A stretch of DNA of 64,000 nucleotides from Loktanella sp. (GCA_017390475.1 JAFPBO010000036.1:29471-93470); one strand, 5' to 3'. Numbered from the stretch's first letter, positions 43,645-53,320 are shown. The notes: generated by a model from the sequence alone, not told the origin. Numbers and translations: made by a program.

Positions 43645-44727
43645 TCAGCGTGGGAGCAGCACGCCGTCAACAACATGGATCACGCCATTCGACTGCATCA
43701 CATCCGCGATGCTGACCCGATAGGCGTTGCTGTTTTCGTCAAAAATGAAAACATTACCTGATGGGGCCACTTGGGCAGAAAGCGCAGCCCCTGACACTGT
43801 GCTGAAATGGTAAAAGCCATCTGAAGAAGCACGCGCCCGCGACACAAGATCAGCAGCTGTGATATTGCCTGCAACCACGTGGCTGGTCAGGATTTTTGTC
43901 AGCGTGTCACGATTTTCTTCCAGCAGCAGTGTTTCAACCGTGCCTTCTGGCAATGCGTCAAAGGCCGCATTCGTTGGGGCAAACACGGTGAATGGACCTT
44001 CACTTTGCAGCGTGTCCACCAGCCCGGCTGCCTGAACAGCTGCAACCAATGTGGTGTGATCCGCAGAATTGACGGCGTTTTCAATGATGTTGCGTTCTAC
44101 AAGCATTGGCGCGCCACCCACCATCGGATTGGCGCTTGGTGCCATGCCAGTTTCCATTGGGGCATCTTCAGCGCCTGGAAGTAGCACTGCATCGATGACA
44201 TGGATGACGCCGTTTGACTGCATCACATCGGCGATGGTGACTGTTGCTGTGCCGCCCGTCTCATCGGTCAGGGTGATCATGCCGTTTGCTGCCCGCACTT
44301 CGAGCATGCAGCCGCCCAAGGTTTCTACCATATGGACACCATTGCCATCGGCAATCATACCGCCGATGATATCAGACGTCGCATTGGCACCAAGAACGTG
44401 ACAGGTCAGAACCTCTGTCAGAGCACCGATGTTTTCGGGCATCAGCAAGGTTTCAACCGTGCCATCAGGCAATGCTGCAAAAGCCGAATTCACGGGCGCG
44501 AAGACCGTAAAAGGGCCCTCGGTCTGCAGTGTGTCCACCAGCCCGGCTGCCTGAACAGCTGCAACCAATGTGGTGTGATCCGCAGAATTAACGGCGTTTT
44601 CAATGATGTTGCGTTCGGCAAGCATCGGCGCGCCGCCAACCATCGGGTTCTCGGCCATCTGCGCCGCGGCAGGTGCGGCGGCAAGAATTGTTGCGGTCAT
44701 CAGAGCCGCGCGAATTGAAAGTGTCAT
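43645..44727 (-). CDS. secreted protein with two fasciclin (FAS1) domains
   Basis: 360 residues. A Sec signal peptide (MTLSIRAALMTATILAAAPA, cleavage near AAA-QM) is followed by two FAS1 domains, about residues 40-190 and 213-360. Each carries the H1/H2 landmarks: NAVNSADHTTLVAAVQAAGLVD, GPFTVFAP.N.AF.ALP and the end GVIHV.D.VLLP. The linker NPMVGGAPML.ERNIIE precedes both domains. FAS1 proteins act in adhesion at the cell surface. The two domains are far more alike at their N-terminal halves, even at DNA level, than at their C-terminal halves, so the gene arose by tandem duplication with later conversion or partial divergence. Confidence 0.9.
   Translation of the reverse strand: MTLSIRAALMTATILAAAPAAAQMAENPMVGGAPMLAERNIIENAVNSADHTTLVAAVQAAGLVDTLQTEGPFTVFAPVNSAFAALPDGTVETLLMPENIGALTEVLTCHVLGANATSDIIGGMIADGNGVHMVETLGGCMLEVRAANGMITLTDETGGTATVTIADVMQSNGVIHVIDAVLLPGAEDAPMETGMAPSANPMVGGAPMLVERNIIENAVNSADHTTLVAAVQAAGLVDTLQSEGPFTVFAPTNAAFDALPEGTVETLLLEENRDTLTKILTSHVVAGNITAADLVSRARASSDGFYHFSTVSGAALSAQVAPSGNVFIFDENSNAYRVSIADVMQSNGVIHVVDGVLLPR
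44012..44097 (-). repeat. direct repeat copy A inside the FAS1 gene
   Basis: 86-base segment that recurs at 44531-44616 (offset 519 bases, exactly 173 codons) with one mismatch (G at 44071, A at 44590). It encodes the conserved N-terminal helix region of the second FAS1 domain. Confidence 0.9.
44531..44616 (-). repeat. direct repeat copy B inside the FAS1 gene
   Basis: Partner of the segment at 44012-44097, 85 of 86 bases identical, encoding the same region of the first FAS1 domain. In-frame spacing means that recombination between the copies would delete or add one whole domain. Confidence 0.9.
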
Positions 44728-45131
44728 ATCATATTCTCCCTTTGGCGCCGGTGTTGGCGCAATGTGTTAAAGGGACGAAACAACCACAGAAAAAGTTTCA
44801 ACAGAGCGTAGGCGGCATGACAGCGAGCCTCTTCTTACCCTCGGCGAGGGCATGCCGTTTGCCGGTCAAAAGATCCAGCATTTCGGGCAGGATGATGAAC
44901 CTGATGCGACAGGATCACCTGAACCAATCCTGAATTGATTCGTCGTATTGCCTGAGCTTTCAGCAATACCACACATGGGAATCGCTGAAACTTTCGCCGC
45001 CACGTCAGCTTTCTAAACGATAAACGCCCAAATTAGCCCAATAATTGCAATCTGGATCTCTGCAACAAGGAAAAGATTGACATGTTTGAGATGCTGTAGA
45101 CCCATTGTAACAATACGAAATTGGTTTGCCC
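44728..45131. other. divergent intergenic region between the FAS1 gene and the GntR gene
   Basis: About 400 bases with no gene I can support. It must contain the promoters of both divergent genes. Its only clear element is the short palindrome at 45104-45114 near the GntR start. Confidence 0.45.
45104..45114. promoter_or_regulatory. ATTGT-A-ACAAT palindrome, candidate GntR operator
   Basis: Eleven-base palindrome 17 bases before the ATG of the FadR-type regulator. Several FCD-type GntR proteins bind TTGT...ACAA-like sites, and the position, overlapping the expected promoter, suits autoregulation. Inferred from pattern and place only. Confidence 0.45.
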
Positions 45132-45875
45132 ATGGACTCTGACCTTCGCCCTAATCCACGTCCGAATACTACCGCAGAGCCTGCGGCCATGGTCGTCCGT
45201 CGGGTGAAGGCCTTCATTGAAACCGGTGTTCAGTCGGCCGACGGCCGGCTCCCATGTGAACGGGATTTGACCGAGGTGATCGGCGTCAGTCGCAGGCAAT
45301 TGCGCCGTGCTCTTGATGTGCTTGAATCCGAGGGTCTGATCTGGCGCAAGCAGGGAAAAGGCACTTTTGTCGGGCAGCCACCGGATTCGACACAGGTTCT
45401 TGCGGCCGAACTGGTCGGCGACACGACAATAATGCAGGTCATGGATGCGCGGTTGTGTATTGAACCTGCGCTGGCAGCGATGTGCGCACGCACAGCGCTG
45501 CCAGCAGATATAGAACAGTTACGCAATCTGGCGGCCCGCACCTTTTCTGCACCCGACCTTGATTCCATCGAACTATGGGACAGCGCCTTGCATCGTCTGA
45601 TTGCTCGGGTGGCTGCCAATCCGCCGCTGTTGACGGCCTTTTCGATGCTTGATGAAATTCGCAGCAACCAGAACTGGCGGGCTCTGCGATCAAGTGCGCG
45701 CAACAAACAGACCCTGATCGTCAGCGATCAGCAGCACCGCGCGATCATTGACCGGATCGAAGCGGGCGATTCTGCCGGTGCCGAGGCTGCAATGCGCAGA
45801 CATTTGTCAACGCTGGCAGATAACCTGCGCCGCATCCTACCCAAACCCCCGACCGACAATCCGAAAGAGGGCTAA
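45132..45875 (+). CDS. FadR-subfamily GntR transcriptional regulator
   Basis: 247 residues from the ATG at 45132. The winged helix (about residues 20-85) reads VKAFIETGVQSADGRLPCERDL, IGVSRRQLRRALDVLESEGLI and GKGTFVG, and the FCD domain follows (MDARLCIEPALAAMCARTA, WDSALHRLIARVAANPPLL, HRAIIDRIEAGDSAGAEAAM). It lies one base before the amidase gene and so probably controls the amidase-peptide transporter operon, with the small palindrome upstream as a possible site. Confidence 0.9.
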   Translation: MDSDLRPNPRPNTTAEPAAMVVRRVKAFIETGVQSADGRLPCERDLTEVIGVSRRQLRRALDVLESEGLIWRKQGKGTFVGQPPDSTQVLAAELVGDTTIMQVMDARLCIEPALAAMCARTALPADIEQLRNLAARTFSAPDLDSIELWDSALHRLIARVAANPPLLTAFSMLDEIRSNQNWRALRSSARNKQTLIVSDQQHRAIIDRIEAGDSAGAEAAMRRHLSTLADNLRRILPKPPTDNPKEG

Positions 45876-45876
45876 T

Positions 45877-47532
45877 TTGACCGATATCATGATCACCACA
45901 GAAACAATTGCCGCCGCCGAAGCCGTGATGGGTGTCACCTACACACCAGAAGAACGGGCACAGATGGTCGGCAATCTGGAAGGGCAGATCCTGCAGGCGC
46001 AGCAGCGCCGAAATGTGACGCTTGCGAATGAAGTGCCGATGGCCAGCCGCTTTGACCCGCGTCTGCCGGGATTTGCGATGCCACATGGTGCTGACAAGCT
46101 GGTCTTGTCCGAGGTGACAGCAACACTGCCGCAAGATGACGAAGACATCGCCTTTGCGCCACTGACGCATTTGGCCCATTGGATCCGAACCGAACAGATC
46201 ACAAGTCTGCGGCTGACGCAGATTTATCTGGGCCGGATTACAGAGCTCAACCAAAAGCTGGAATGCTTTGCCACAGTGACCACCGAATTGGCGCTGGCCG
46301 AAGCCGAAGCAGCCGATGCCTTGACCCGCGCAGGTGTGAACCTTGGGCCGCTACACGGCATTCCTTATGGGGTCAAAGATCTGTTTGATACCAACGGAAT
46401 CGTCACAGGCTGGGGTGCCGAACCGTTCCGCGACCGCGTGCCGGACAGTGACGCGGCTATCGTCAAACGACTGCGCGCGGCGGGGGCCGTGCTGTTGGGT
46501 AAAACGACCGTCGGAGCTTTGGCCTATAACGACATCTGGTATGGCGGGGTGACCCGCAATCCGTTCAACCTGAACGAAGGATCATCGGGGTCCAGTGCGG
46601 GGTCGGCAAGCGCGACGGCGGCGGGATTATGTGCCTTTGCCATCGGGACAGAAACGCTGGGCTCGATCACCTCACCATCGCAGCGATGTGGGACGACAGG
46701 GTTGCGCCCGACCTTTGGCAGGGTTAGCCGGGCAGGGGGCATGGCGTTGTGTAACAGCCTTGATAAGGTCGGCCCGATTTGTCGCGCCGTGGAAGACACC
46801 GCCATCGTGCTGGCTGCCATGAATGGTTATGACCCAGCCGACAGATCATCGATTGGCGCGCCTTTCGTCTTTGACGCTGGCGTAGATATCGCAGGCCTGA
46901 CCATCGGCTACCTGCCAGAGGCGTTCGGCGAGGGGGCCACATCTGTCGATCATGCGGCCTTGGCCGCTGTGCGCAATCTTGGGCTGGATGTCCGCGAGGT
47001 GAGCCTGCCCGACCTGCCTTATGGCGCACTGATGAACATCCTTTACGCCGAAGCCGCCGCCAGTTTCGAAGGGCTGACACTGTCTGATCTCGACGATACG
47101 CTGACCTGGCAAGAGGATGGTGCTTGGCCCAACACGATGCGCAAGGCACGATTCCTGTCGGCTGTTGATCACGTCCAGTTGGATCGTCTGCGCTATGTCG
47201 TCATGCAGGCGCTTGACGGTCTTTTTCAGCAATGTGACGTGCTGATCGGTCCGTTCATGACGGGGCCGATGCTGGTTGCCTCCAATTACACAGGTCACCC
47301 TTGCTTGCATCTGCGAGCGGGCTTCGAGGATCTAGGGACGCGCAGCAAAGCCTCTCTCGGGTCGGGCAAGCTGACAACGGGGGAGGCTGACAGCGCGGGC
47401 CAGACCTTCACCGTGCCGCAGGGTATTTCGCTTTGGGGTCGGCTTTATGACGAAGGGCCGATCCTGAACCTTGGCATCGCGCTGGAACGCGTACTGGACG
47501 TGGCCCACCGGCGGCCGACTTTTCCAAAGTAA
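45877..47532 (+). CDS. amidase-signature family amidohydrolase
   Basis: 551 residues from a TTG at 45877, chosen because AGAGGG lies six bases upstream; the ATG at 45889 would have it eighteen bases away. The Ser-cisSer-Lys catalytic set is visible: Lys in GVKDLFD, the cis-Ser in GSSGSSAGSASA and the nucleophile in the following GTETLGSITSPS region. It hydrolyses an amide bond of a small molecule. The N-terminal ~90 residues are an extra helical segment found in some glutamyl-tRNA-amidotransferase-like amidases. It heads an operon with a peptide-type ABC importer, so the substrate is probably an imported amide or peptide. Confidence 0.87.
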   Translation: MTDIMITTETIAAAEAVMGVTYTPEERAQMVGNLEGQILQAQQRRNVTLANEVPMASRFDPRLPGFAMPHGADKLVLSEVTATLPQDDEDIAFAPLTHLAHWIRTEQITSLRLTQIYLGRITELNQKLECFATVTTELALAEAEAADALTRAGVNLGPLHGIPYGVKDLFDTNGIVTGWGAEPFRDRVPDSDAAIVKRLRAAGAVLLGKTTVGALAYNDIWYGGVTRNPFNLNEGSSGSSAGSASATAAGLCAFAIGTETLGSITSPSQRCGTTGLRPTFGRVSRAGGMALCNSLDKVGPICRAVEDTAIVLAAMNGYDPADRSSIGAPFVFDAGVDIAGLTIGYLPEAFGEGATSVDHAALAAVRNLGLDVREVSLPDLPYGALMNILYAEAAASFEGLTLSDLDDTLTWQEDGAWPNTMRKARFLSAVDHVQLDRLRYVVMQALDGLFQQCDVLIGPFMTGPMLVASNYTGHPCLHLRAGFEDLGTRSKASLGSGKLTTGEADSAGQTFTVPQGISLWGRLYDEGPILNLGIALERVLDVAHRRPTFPK

Positions 47533-47611
47533 CGAAAACCCTGCATCAGACAGGGACCATTATTAACGCAAACCTGACCTTTTTGAGGTCGTTCAACAGA
47601 AGGATTTTCCA

Positions 47612-49165
47612 ATGAAACGCAGAGATTTTCTTCGTAACAGTACCGCCCTCATCGGCGGGTCCGTGGTTGTCAGTTCCGCGATGTTCATGCCGACAGCTCT
47701 GCTGGCACAAGACACACCGGTCACTGGCGGCACGCTGATCTGGGGTCATTCAGAGACGACACAGAACCTTGATATTCATCAGACCGGGACGGCCTCATCG
47801 TCACGGGTCCTGCAAAATATCCATAATTCGCTGGTGACGGTGGATGAAAATCTGGGCGTCATCCCACAGCTTGCTGAAAGCATTGATGTGTCCGACGATG
47901 GCCTGACCTATACTTTTACTCTGCGGTCCGGTGTGCTTTTTCATGACGGTTCGCCGATGACATCGACCGATGTGAAGTATTCCTTCGAACGGGTGAAAGA
48001 CCCCGCGACCGGCGCAGTCAGCTTTGAGGTGTTCAACAATGTTGCCAGTATCGACACGCCTGATGATCTGACCGTGGTCATCACCATGTCATCGGTCAAC
48101 GCGCCGTTTCTGTCGCGGCTGGCCGAAAATGGTGCTGGTGCCATCATTCCGGTAGGGTCGGGCGACACCCAAGGCACCACGCCGATGGGTTGCGGCCCGT
48201 TCAAATTCGCCCGCTACGAAGTCGGCAATGTGGTCGAAATGGAACGCTTCGACGAATACTGGGACGGCCCCGCCTATCTGGACCGTGTTTTGGCACGTGA
48301 GATCAGCGAATCCACCACCCGCCTGACCGGTCTGCGAACAGGTGAGCTACACATGATCAACGATATCCCGCTTGACCGTGTCGGTGAGATTGAAGCCGAT
48401 CCGAACCTTCAGGTCGTGTCATGGTTCCCGCTCAACTTTGATTTCGTGAATATGAACCACAATTATGAGCCGTTTCAGGATGCGCGGGTCCGCATCGCCT
48501 TTGACATGATCATCGACAAAGAGGCGCTGATGCAAGGCGCGCTGTGGGGGCAGGGGGCAACATCGCCCAGTGCGGGTTATCCTTCGGCGGCCTCTTACAA
48601 TACCGACCTTGTCCAGCGCCCGCAGGATATAGAAGGGGCAAAGGCCCTGCTCGCCGAGGCAGGTTATCCTGAAGGATCGTTGAACATCGTGTTCAAGGCG
48701 ACGACGAACTATCCCTATCACATCGAAACAGCACAGATCCTTGTCGAATGGTTCCGCATGGCAGGGGTCAATCTGACTATCGAACAGCTGACATGGGCGG
48801 ACTGGCTGTCGCAATGCTGGATCGACCGCGACTACCAGATGACGATGATGAACTTCTTCGCGCTCTGGGAACCGGATTACCTGTTCTACAGCGTCTGGAA
48901 CTCTACCGGTGCTTTCAACTATCGCGGCGTCAATGATCCGGTGATTGACGAACTTACCGAACGTGCCCGTGGCACGGTGGATGATGCCGAACGGGCCGAG
49001 GTGTACAAAGCTGTGCAGCAGCAAATCTTTGACGAAGCGCATGACATCGTCCTGTGGTTCCGCAATGGCACCATTGGCGCACAGCCCAATGTCATGGGGC
49101 TGGATACGGTGGTCCATCCTAATGGGTCGAACCTGAACTTCCACAAGGTGTGGCTCGCGGCCTGA
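47612..49165 (+). CDS. dipeptide/oligopeptide-type ABC binding protein with Tat-like signal
   Basis: 517 residues, family 5 solute-binding protein. The N-terminus MKRRDFLRNSTALIGGS has a twin-arginine motif (RRDFLR) with cleavage near LLA-QD, so export in folded form is likely. Family landmarks: TLIWGHSETTQNLDIH, SLVTVDENLGVIPQLAESI, YTFTLRSGVLFHDGSPMTSTDVKYSFERV split over 100-135, and PMGCGPFKF. The ligand may be a peptide, an opine or another amide. A stem-loop after the gene separates it from the permease genes. Confidence 0.9.
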   Translation: MKRRDFLRNSTALIGGSVVVSSAMFMPTALLAQDTPVTGGTLIWGHSETTQNLDIHQTGTASSSRVLQNIHNSLVTVDENLGVIPQLAESIDVSDDGLTYTFTLRSGVLFHDGSPMTSTDVKYSFERVKDPATGAVSFEVFNNVASIDTPDDLTVVITMSSVNAPFLSRLAENGAGAIIPVGSGDTQGTTPMGCGPFKFARYEVGNVVEMERFDEYWDGPAYLDRVLAREISESTTRLTGLRTGELHMINDIPLDRVGEIEADPNLQVVSWFPLNFDFVNMNHNYEPFQDARVRIAFDMIIDKEALMQGALWGQGATSPSAGYPSAASYNTDLVQRPQDIEGAKALLAEAGYPEGSLNIVFKATTNYPYHIETAQILVEWFRMAGVNLTIEQLTWADWLSQCWIDRDYQMTMMNFFALWEPDYLFYSVWNSTGAFNYRGVNDPVIDELTERARGTVDDAERAEVYKAVQQQIFDEAHDIVLWFRNGTIGAQPNVMGLDTVVHPNGSNLNFHKVWLAA

Positions 49166-49178
49166 TCGACCCAGCAGG

Positions 49179-49196
49179 GGCGGTGTTAGCACCGCC
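49179..49196 (+). terminator. short stem-loop between binding protein and permease genes
   Basis: GGCGGTG pairs with CACCGCC around a TTAG loop and is followed by TTT. Such hairpins after a binding-protein gene commonly cut down transcription into the permease genes and protect the binding-protein message. Strength by eye is moderate. Confidence 0.6.
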
Positions 49197-49222
49197 TTTG
49201 CTCTCTCTGTCACTGGAAGGGT

Positions 49223-50170
49223 ATGTCCTTGACCTATGTGCTGAACCGGCTCTTGTCGGTGATCCTGACCTTATTCTTGATCACACTGGTCACCTTCGGT
49301 GTGACCAACATCCTGCCCGGTGATGTGGCGATGATGATCATGGGCACCCAATCCAACCCCGAGGCAATGGCCGGCCTGCGGGCCAGCCTTGGTCTGGATG
49401 ACCCGCTGATCGTGCAATACGGGCGTTGGGTCGGCGGCATGCTGACCGGCGACTGGGGCAATAGCCTGATCTTCCGCCAGCCCATTGCGGTGCTTTTGGG
49501 CGAAAAGATTGCCGCCAGTGCGATCATCGTGGTGATGTCGATGACGATTGCCTTGTCGCTGGCTGTGCCGTTGGGTGTCTGGGCGGCAGTGCATCGTGAC
49601 AAATGGCAGGACACCACCAGTTCCTCGGCCGCCTTGCTGGGTGTCAGCCTGCCGGATTTCTTCTGGGGGATCGTCATGATCCTTGTTTTCGCGCGCTGGC
49701 TGGGGTGGTTTCCATCATCGGGGTTCGTCGATCCGGCCGAGGATTTCATGGGTGCCTTGCGCCATGCCTTCCTGCCGTCGCTGGCGCTTGGGCTGGGGCT
49801 GATGGCGCATCTGACACGGATGACCCGGTCGACCATGACCGGCATTCTGGAACAGGAATTCATCCGCGTCGCTCGAGCCAAGGGGTTGGCAGAACGCGTT
49901 GTCGTCTGGCGCTATGGTCTCGCCAATGCCATCGGGCCGGTGATCACGATTGCCGGGTTGCAGGTCGGCTATCTGTTCGGGTCGATCATCGTGATGGAAA
50001 GCCTGTTCAACTATACCGGCATGGGCTGGCTGACCTATCAGGCACTGCTGAACCGCGACATGCCGCTTATACAAGCCACCGTCTTTGTCATTGCAGCTGT
50101 GGTGATGTTGACCAACCTGCTGGTCGATCTGCTTTACCTCGCGATCGACCCGCGTATCAGGCTGGATTGA
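49223..50170 (+). CDS. ABC peptide-type transporter permease, DppB-like
   Basis: 315 residues, six membrane segments, with the DppB N-terminus (LTYVLNRLLSVILTLFLITL) and the family segment GDVAMMIMGTQSNPEA. The EAA-type loop is EQEFIRVARAKGLAERVVVWRYG. It pairs with the DppC-like permease encoded three bases downstream. Confidence 0.92.
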   Translation: MSLTYVLNRLLSVILTLFLITLVTFGVTNILPGDVAMMIMGTQSNPEAMAGLRASLGLDDPLIVQYGRWVGGMLTGDWGNSLIFRQPIAVLLGEKIAASAIIVVMSMTIALSLAVPLGVWAAVHRDKWQDTTSSSAALLGVSLPDFFWGIVMILVFARWLGWFPSSGFVDPAEDFMGALRHAFLPSLALGLGLMAHLTRMTRSTMTGILEQEFIRVARAKGLAERVVVWRYGLANAIGPVITIAGLQVGYLFGSIIVMESLFNYTGMGWLTYQALLNRDMPLIQATVFVIAAVVMLTNLLVDLLYLAIDPRIRLD

Positions 50171-50173
50171 GCG

Positions 50174-50989
50174 ATGAAGAAATTCCGCACATCCAAAGGT
50201 CTGATCGGCGTGGTGCTGGTGGCGCTGATCCTGATTGTCGGTCTGTTTGCCCCGGTGTTTATCCCGCCGGAGGCTGCGACGGCAATGAACATGACAGCAC
50301 GCCTGTCACCACCGACATGGGACCACCCCTTCGGTACTGACCAACTGGGGCGCGACCTGTTCTATCGCGTGATGCTGGGGACCCAGACATCGCTCAAGAT
50401 TGCCGGGGCTGCGGTGTTGATGAGCATCGTCATCGGCCTGCCATTGGGGATGATCTCGGGTTATGCGGGGGGGCGCACCGACAATGTGCTGATGCGGCTG
50501 GTCGATACATTGCTGGCTTTTCCTGCGCTGCTTCTGGCGCTGACAATCAGCGCGATCCTGGGTCCGAACCTGCAAAACACGATCATTGCCATTGGCATCG
50601 CCTTCACCCCTTATCTCGCGCGGATCGTGCGGGGTGAGGCACTGCGCGTCGCCCAGATGCCCTATGTGGAAGCGGCACGATCATCCGGCACCACCGATGT
50701 CATGATTCTGACCCGGCATATCCTGCCCAACATCATGCCTGCGGTGATTGTACAGGGCACTATCAGCCTTGCTTTTGCGATCTTGGCTGAGGCGGGATTG
50801 TCCTTCCTTGGCCTCGGCACCCAGCCGCCAGCCGCAAGCTGGGGGCTCATGATCCAGGCGTCCCGCGATTATCTGGATATCGCGCCCTGGACGGCGCTGG
50901 TGCCAGGGTTGGCCGTCGCGCTGACGGTTCTGGGTCTGAACATGTTTGGTGACGTTTTGCGCGACGTTCTTGATCCACGGTCGAAATAA
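50174..50989 (+). CDS. ABC peptide-type transporter permease, DppC-like
   Basis: 271 residues, six membrane segments. DppC landmarks: HPFGTDQLGRDLFYRVMLG, SLKIAGAAVLMSIVIGLPLG and the loop PYVEAARSSGTTDVMILTRHILPN (shown in part). Its stop overlaps a possible ATG of the ATPase gene (TAATG). Confidence 0.92.
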   Translation: MKKFRTSKGLIGVVLVALILIVGLFAPVFIPPEAATAMNMTARLSPPTWDHPFGTDQLGRDLFYRVMLGTQTSLKIAGAAVLMSIVIGLPLGMISGYAGGRTDNVLMRLVDTLLAFPALLLALTISAILGPNLQNTIIAIGIAFTPYLARIVRGEALRVAQMPYVEAARSSGTTDVMILTRHILPNIMPAVIVQGTISLAFAILAEAGLSFLGLGTQPPAASWGLMIQASRDYLDIAPWTALVPGLAVALTVLGLNMFGDVLRDVLDPRSK

Positions 50990-51000
50990 TGGAGGCTGTG

Positions 51001-52818
51001 ATGAATGCATTGGTTTCAGTTGATCATCTAAGGGTCGAATTTCCGACCGATGGCGGCACGGTCGTCGCCGTTCAGGACGTGTCCTTTGCGATTGAGCCGG
51101 GAGAGACCTTGTGCGTCGTCGGTGAAAGCGGGTCGGGAAAATCGGTCACCTCATTGTCGGTGATGCGGCTAGTCGAATTTGGCGGCGGCACCATCGCATC
51201 TGGCAGTTTGTCATTCACCCGCACTGATGGCACGCAGCTCGATGTGGCCAAAGCCAGTCCACAGGTCATGCGTCGCCTGCGCGGCAATGAAATCGGGATG
51301 ATCTTTCAGGAGCCGATGACCGCGCTGAACCCGGTTTTCACCATCGAACGACAGTTGACCGACGGGTTGATCCTGCACAAAGGGTTAACCCGCGAAGCCG
51401 CGCGTGCCCGTGCGCTGGAACTGCTGCAATCGGTCCGTATCCCTGAACCGGAACGCCGGCTGCGGCAATATCCGCATGAATTGTCCGGCGGGATGCGACA
51501 GCGCGTTGTCATCGCCATGGCCATGGCCTGCGAGCCGCGGCTGCTGATAGCAGATGAACCCACGACGGCGCTTGACGTAACGATTCAGGCCGAAATTCTT
51601 GCCCTGATCAACCGGCTGAAGCGGGAAAAGGGGATGGCGGTTTTGTTCATCACCCATGACATGGCTGTGGTCGCGCAGATGGCTGACCGGGTGGTCGTGA
51701 TGAACGCCGGCAAGATCGTGGAGACAGGGACGGTCGCGGATATCTTCGAGAAGCCACAGGAAGATTACACCAAATCGCTGTTGGCCGCTGTGCCGAAACT
51801 CGGCGAGATGGCGGGCAAGGCGGTACCCGAAAAAATGCGCTTGATCGGTGATGCCGATGCCCGCGCGGTCGAGGCTGCCAAAACCCCTGTCGCACGCAAG
51901 CCTGAGGTGCTGCTGGACGTGCGCAACCTGACCACTCGCTTTCCGGTCAAGGGAGGTATCTTGCGTCGGACAGTGGCAAATGTGCATGCGGTTGAGGACG
52001 TCAGCTTTACCATCAACGTTGGTGAGACGCTGGCGTTGGTCGGTGAATCTGGTTGCGGCAAGTCATCGTGCGGGCGCTCTATCCTGCGGCTGATCGAGCC
52101 GGAATCGGGTGAGGTGTGGCTGGGAGGACGCGATATCGGCGCGCTCAACGCGTTTGACTTGCGCCGCGCGCGGGCGGATATGCAGATGGTCTTTCAGGAC
52201 CCTTTTGCCTCATTGAACCCGTACCGGCGCCTAAAGGACCAGGTTGCCGAGCCATTGACTAATTTTGGCATTGCTAAAGGGCCTGCACTGAAGGCACGTG
52301 TCCTTGACCTTTTCGACAGAGTGCAGCTACCGCGCGCTTTTCTGAACCGCTTTCCGCATGAGTTATCGGGCGGGCAACGCCAGCGCGTAGCCATTGCCCG
52401 CGCATTGGCCGTGAACCCCAAGCTGATCGTCGCGGACGAGGCGGTATCGGCCCTCGACGTTTCGGTGCAGGCACAGGTGCTGAACCTGATGATGGATCTG
52501 CAGACCGATCTGGGCCTGTCTTATCTGTTCATCAGCCATGATATGGCCGTGGTTGAACGTGTGTCGCATTATGTCGGCGTGATGTATCTGGGACGTATCG
52601 TTGAAATCGGGCCGCGTGCGGCGATTTTTGGCAACCCACAACACGCCTATACTCAGGCGTTGTTGTCCGCAGTGCCTGTTGCCGACCCAAGACAGCGCAA
52701 ATTCCGTGATGATGTTCGGTTTAAGCCAATCACATCACCGATTTTTCCGACCGGTCACGCAGCAGAACCATCGGTCTATTTTGAAGTCGCGCCAAGCCAT
52801 CTTGTTTTACAGAACTGA
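51001..52818 (+). CDS. fused DppD-DppF ABC ATPase
   Basis: 605 residues carrying two complete ATPase halves. I prefer the ATG at 51001, five bases after GGAGG, over the one at 50989. Half one: Walker A GESGSGKS, signature LSGGMRQRV, Walker B LLIADEPTTALD, switch FITHDMAV. Half two: GESGCGKSS, LSGGQRQRV, LIVADEAVSALD, FISHDMAV; here the usual Walker B Pro is Ala (DEAVSALD). Both halves contain the oligopeptide-family C-terminal segment (half one with the EDYTK-type, half two with HAYTQALLSAVP). The single chain replaces separate DppD and DppF, as in GsiA. Confidence 0.92.
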   Translation: MNALVSVDHLRVEFPTDGGTVVAVQDVSFAIEPGETLCVVGESGSGKSVTSLSVMRLVEFGGGTIASGSLSFTRTDGTQLDVAKASPQVMRRLRGNEIGMIFQEPMTALNPVFTIERQLTDGLILHKGLTREAARARALELLQSVRIPEPERRLRQYPHELSGGMRQRVVIAMAMACEPRLLIADEPTTALDVTIQAEILALINRLKREKGMAVLFITHDMAVVAQMADRVVVMNAGKIVETGTVADIFEKPQEDYTKSLLAAVPKLGEMAGKAVPEKMRLIGDADARAVEAAKTPVARKPEVLLDVRNLTTRFPVKGGILRRTVANVHAVEDVSFTINVGETLALVGESGCGKSSCGRSILRLIEPESGEVWLGGRDIGALNAFDLRRARADMQMVFQDPFASLNPYRRLKDQVAEPLTNFGIAKGPALKARVLDLFDRVQLPRAFLNRFPHELSGGQRQRVAIARALAVNPKLIVADEAVSALDVSVQAQVLNLMMDLQTDLGLSYLFISHDMAVVERVSHYVGVMYLGRIVEIGPRAAIFGNPQHAYTQALLSAVPVADPRQRKFRDDVRFKPITSPIFPTGHAAEPSVYFEVAPSHLVLQN

Positions 52819-52834
52819 AAAAAGGAAAGATCCG

Positions 52835-53320
52835 ATGCCGATCAAGAACCGTCTGGCAGAAAGGCATGATCTAGTCACCGCATGGCGGCGCGATCTGCAT
52901 GAAAATCCTGAATTAATGTATGATACACACCGAACATCAGGAATCGTGGCCGAAAAATTGTGCGCTTTTGGCTGCGATGAGGTGGTGGAACGGATCGGGC
53001 GGACTGGCGTCGTGGGCGTGATCAAAGGGCGGACCGATACACGCGGTCATGTCGTCGGGCTGCGCGCTGATATGGACGCGTGCCGCATTTCAGGCAATGG
53101 GGCTGTTGATGACAACACAACCGCCATCATGGGGGGCGAGGATTTTGCGTATATGCTGAAGGTTGTGCCGGGTGCCTATATCCAGATTGGCAATGGTGAT
53201 ACCGCAGAGGTCCATCACCCCCTTTATAACTTCAACGACGAGGCGATCCCCGCAGGCGCATCATATTGGGCCGAACTTGTCGAAAACCGGATGCTAGTCG
53301 CCTCCGGCGGGAAGGAATGA
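52835..53320 (+). pseudogene. M20 amidohydrolase (hippurate hydrolase type) with central domain deleted
   Basis: 161 residues against about 390 in the family. Residues 1-82 match the N-terminus (TAWRRDLHENPEL, GLRADMDA), and residues from about 98 match the far C-terminus (MGGEDFAYML, PGAYIQIGNG, HHPLYNFNDEAIPAGASYW). Everything between is gone, including the HACGHD metal site, the Glu-Glu pair and the dimerisation domain, but the frame is kept. It cannot be an active hydrolase as read. It has a good ribosome site (AAAGGAAAG) and its TGA overlaps the next start, so it may still be translated. Confidence 0.85.
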
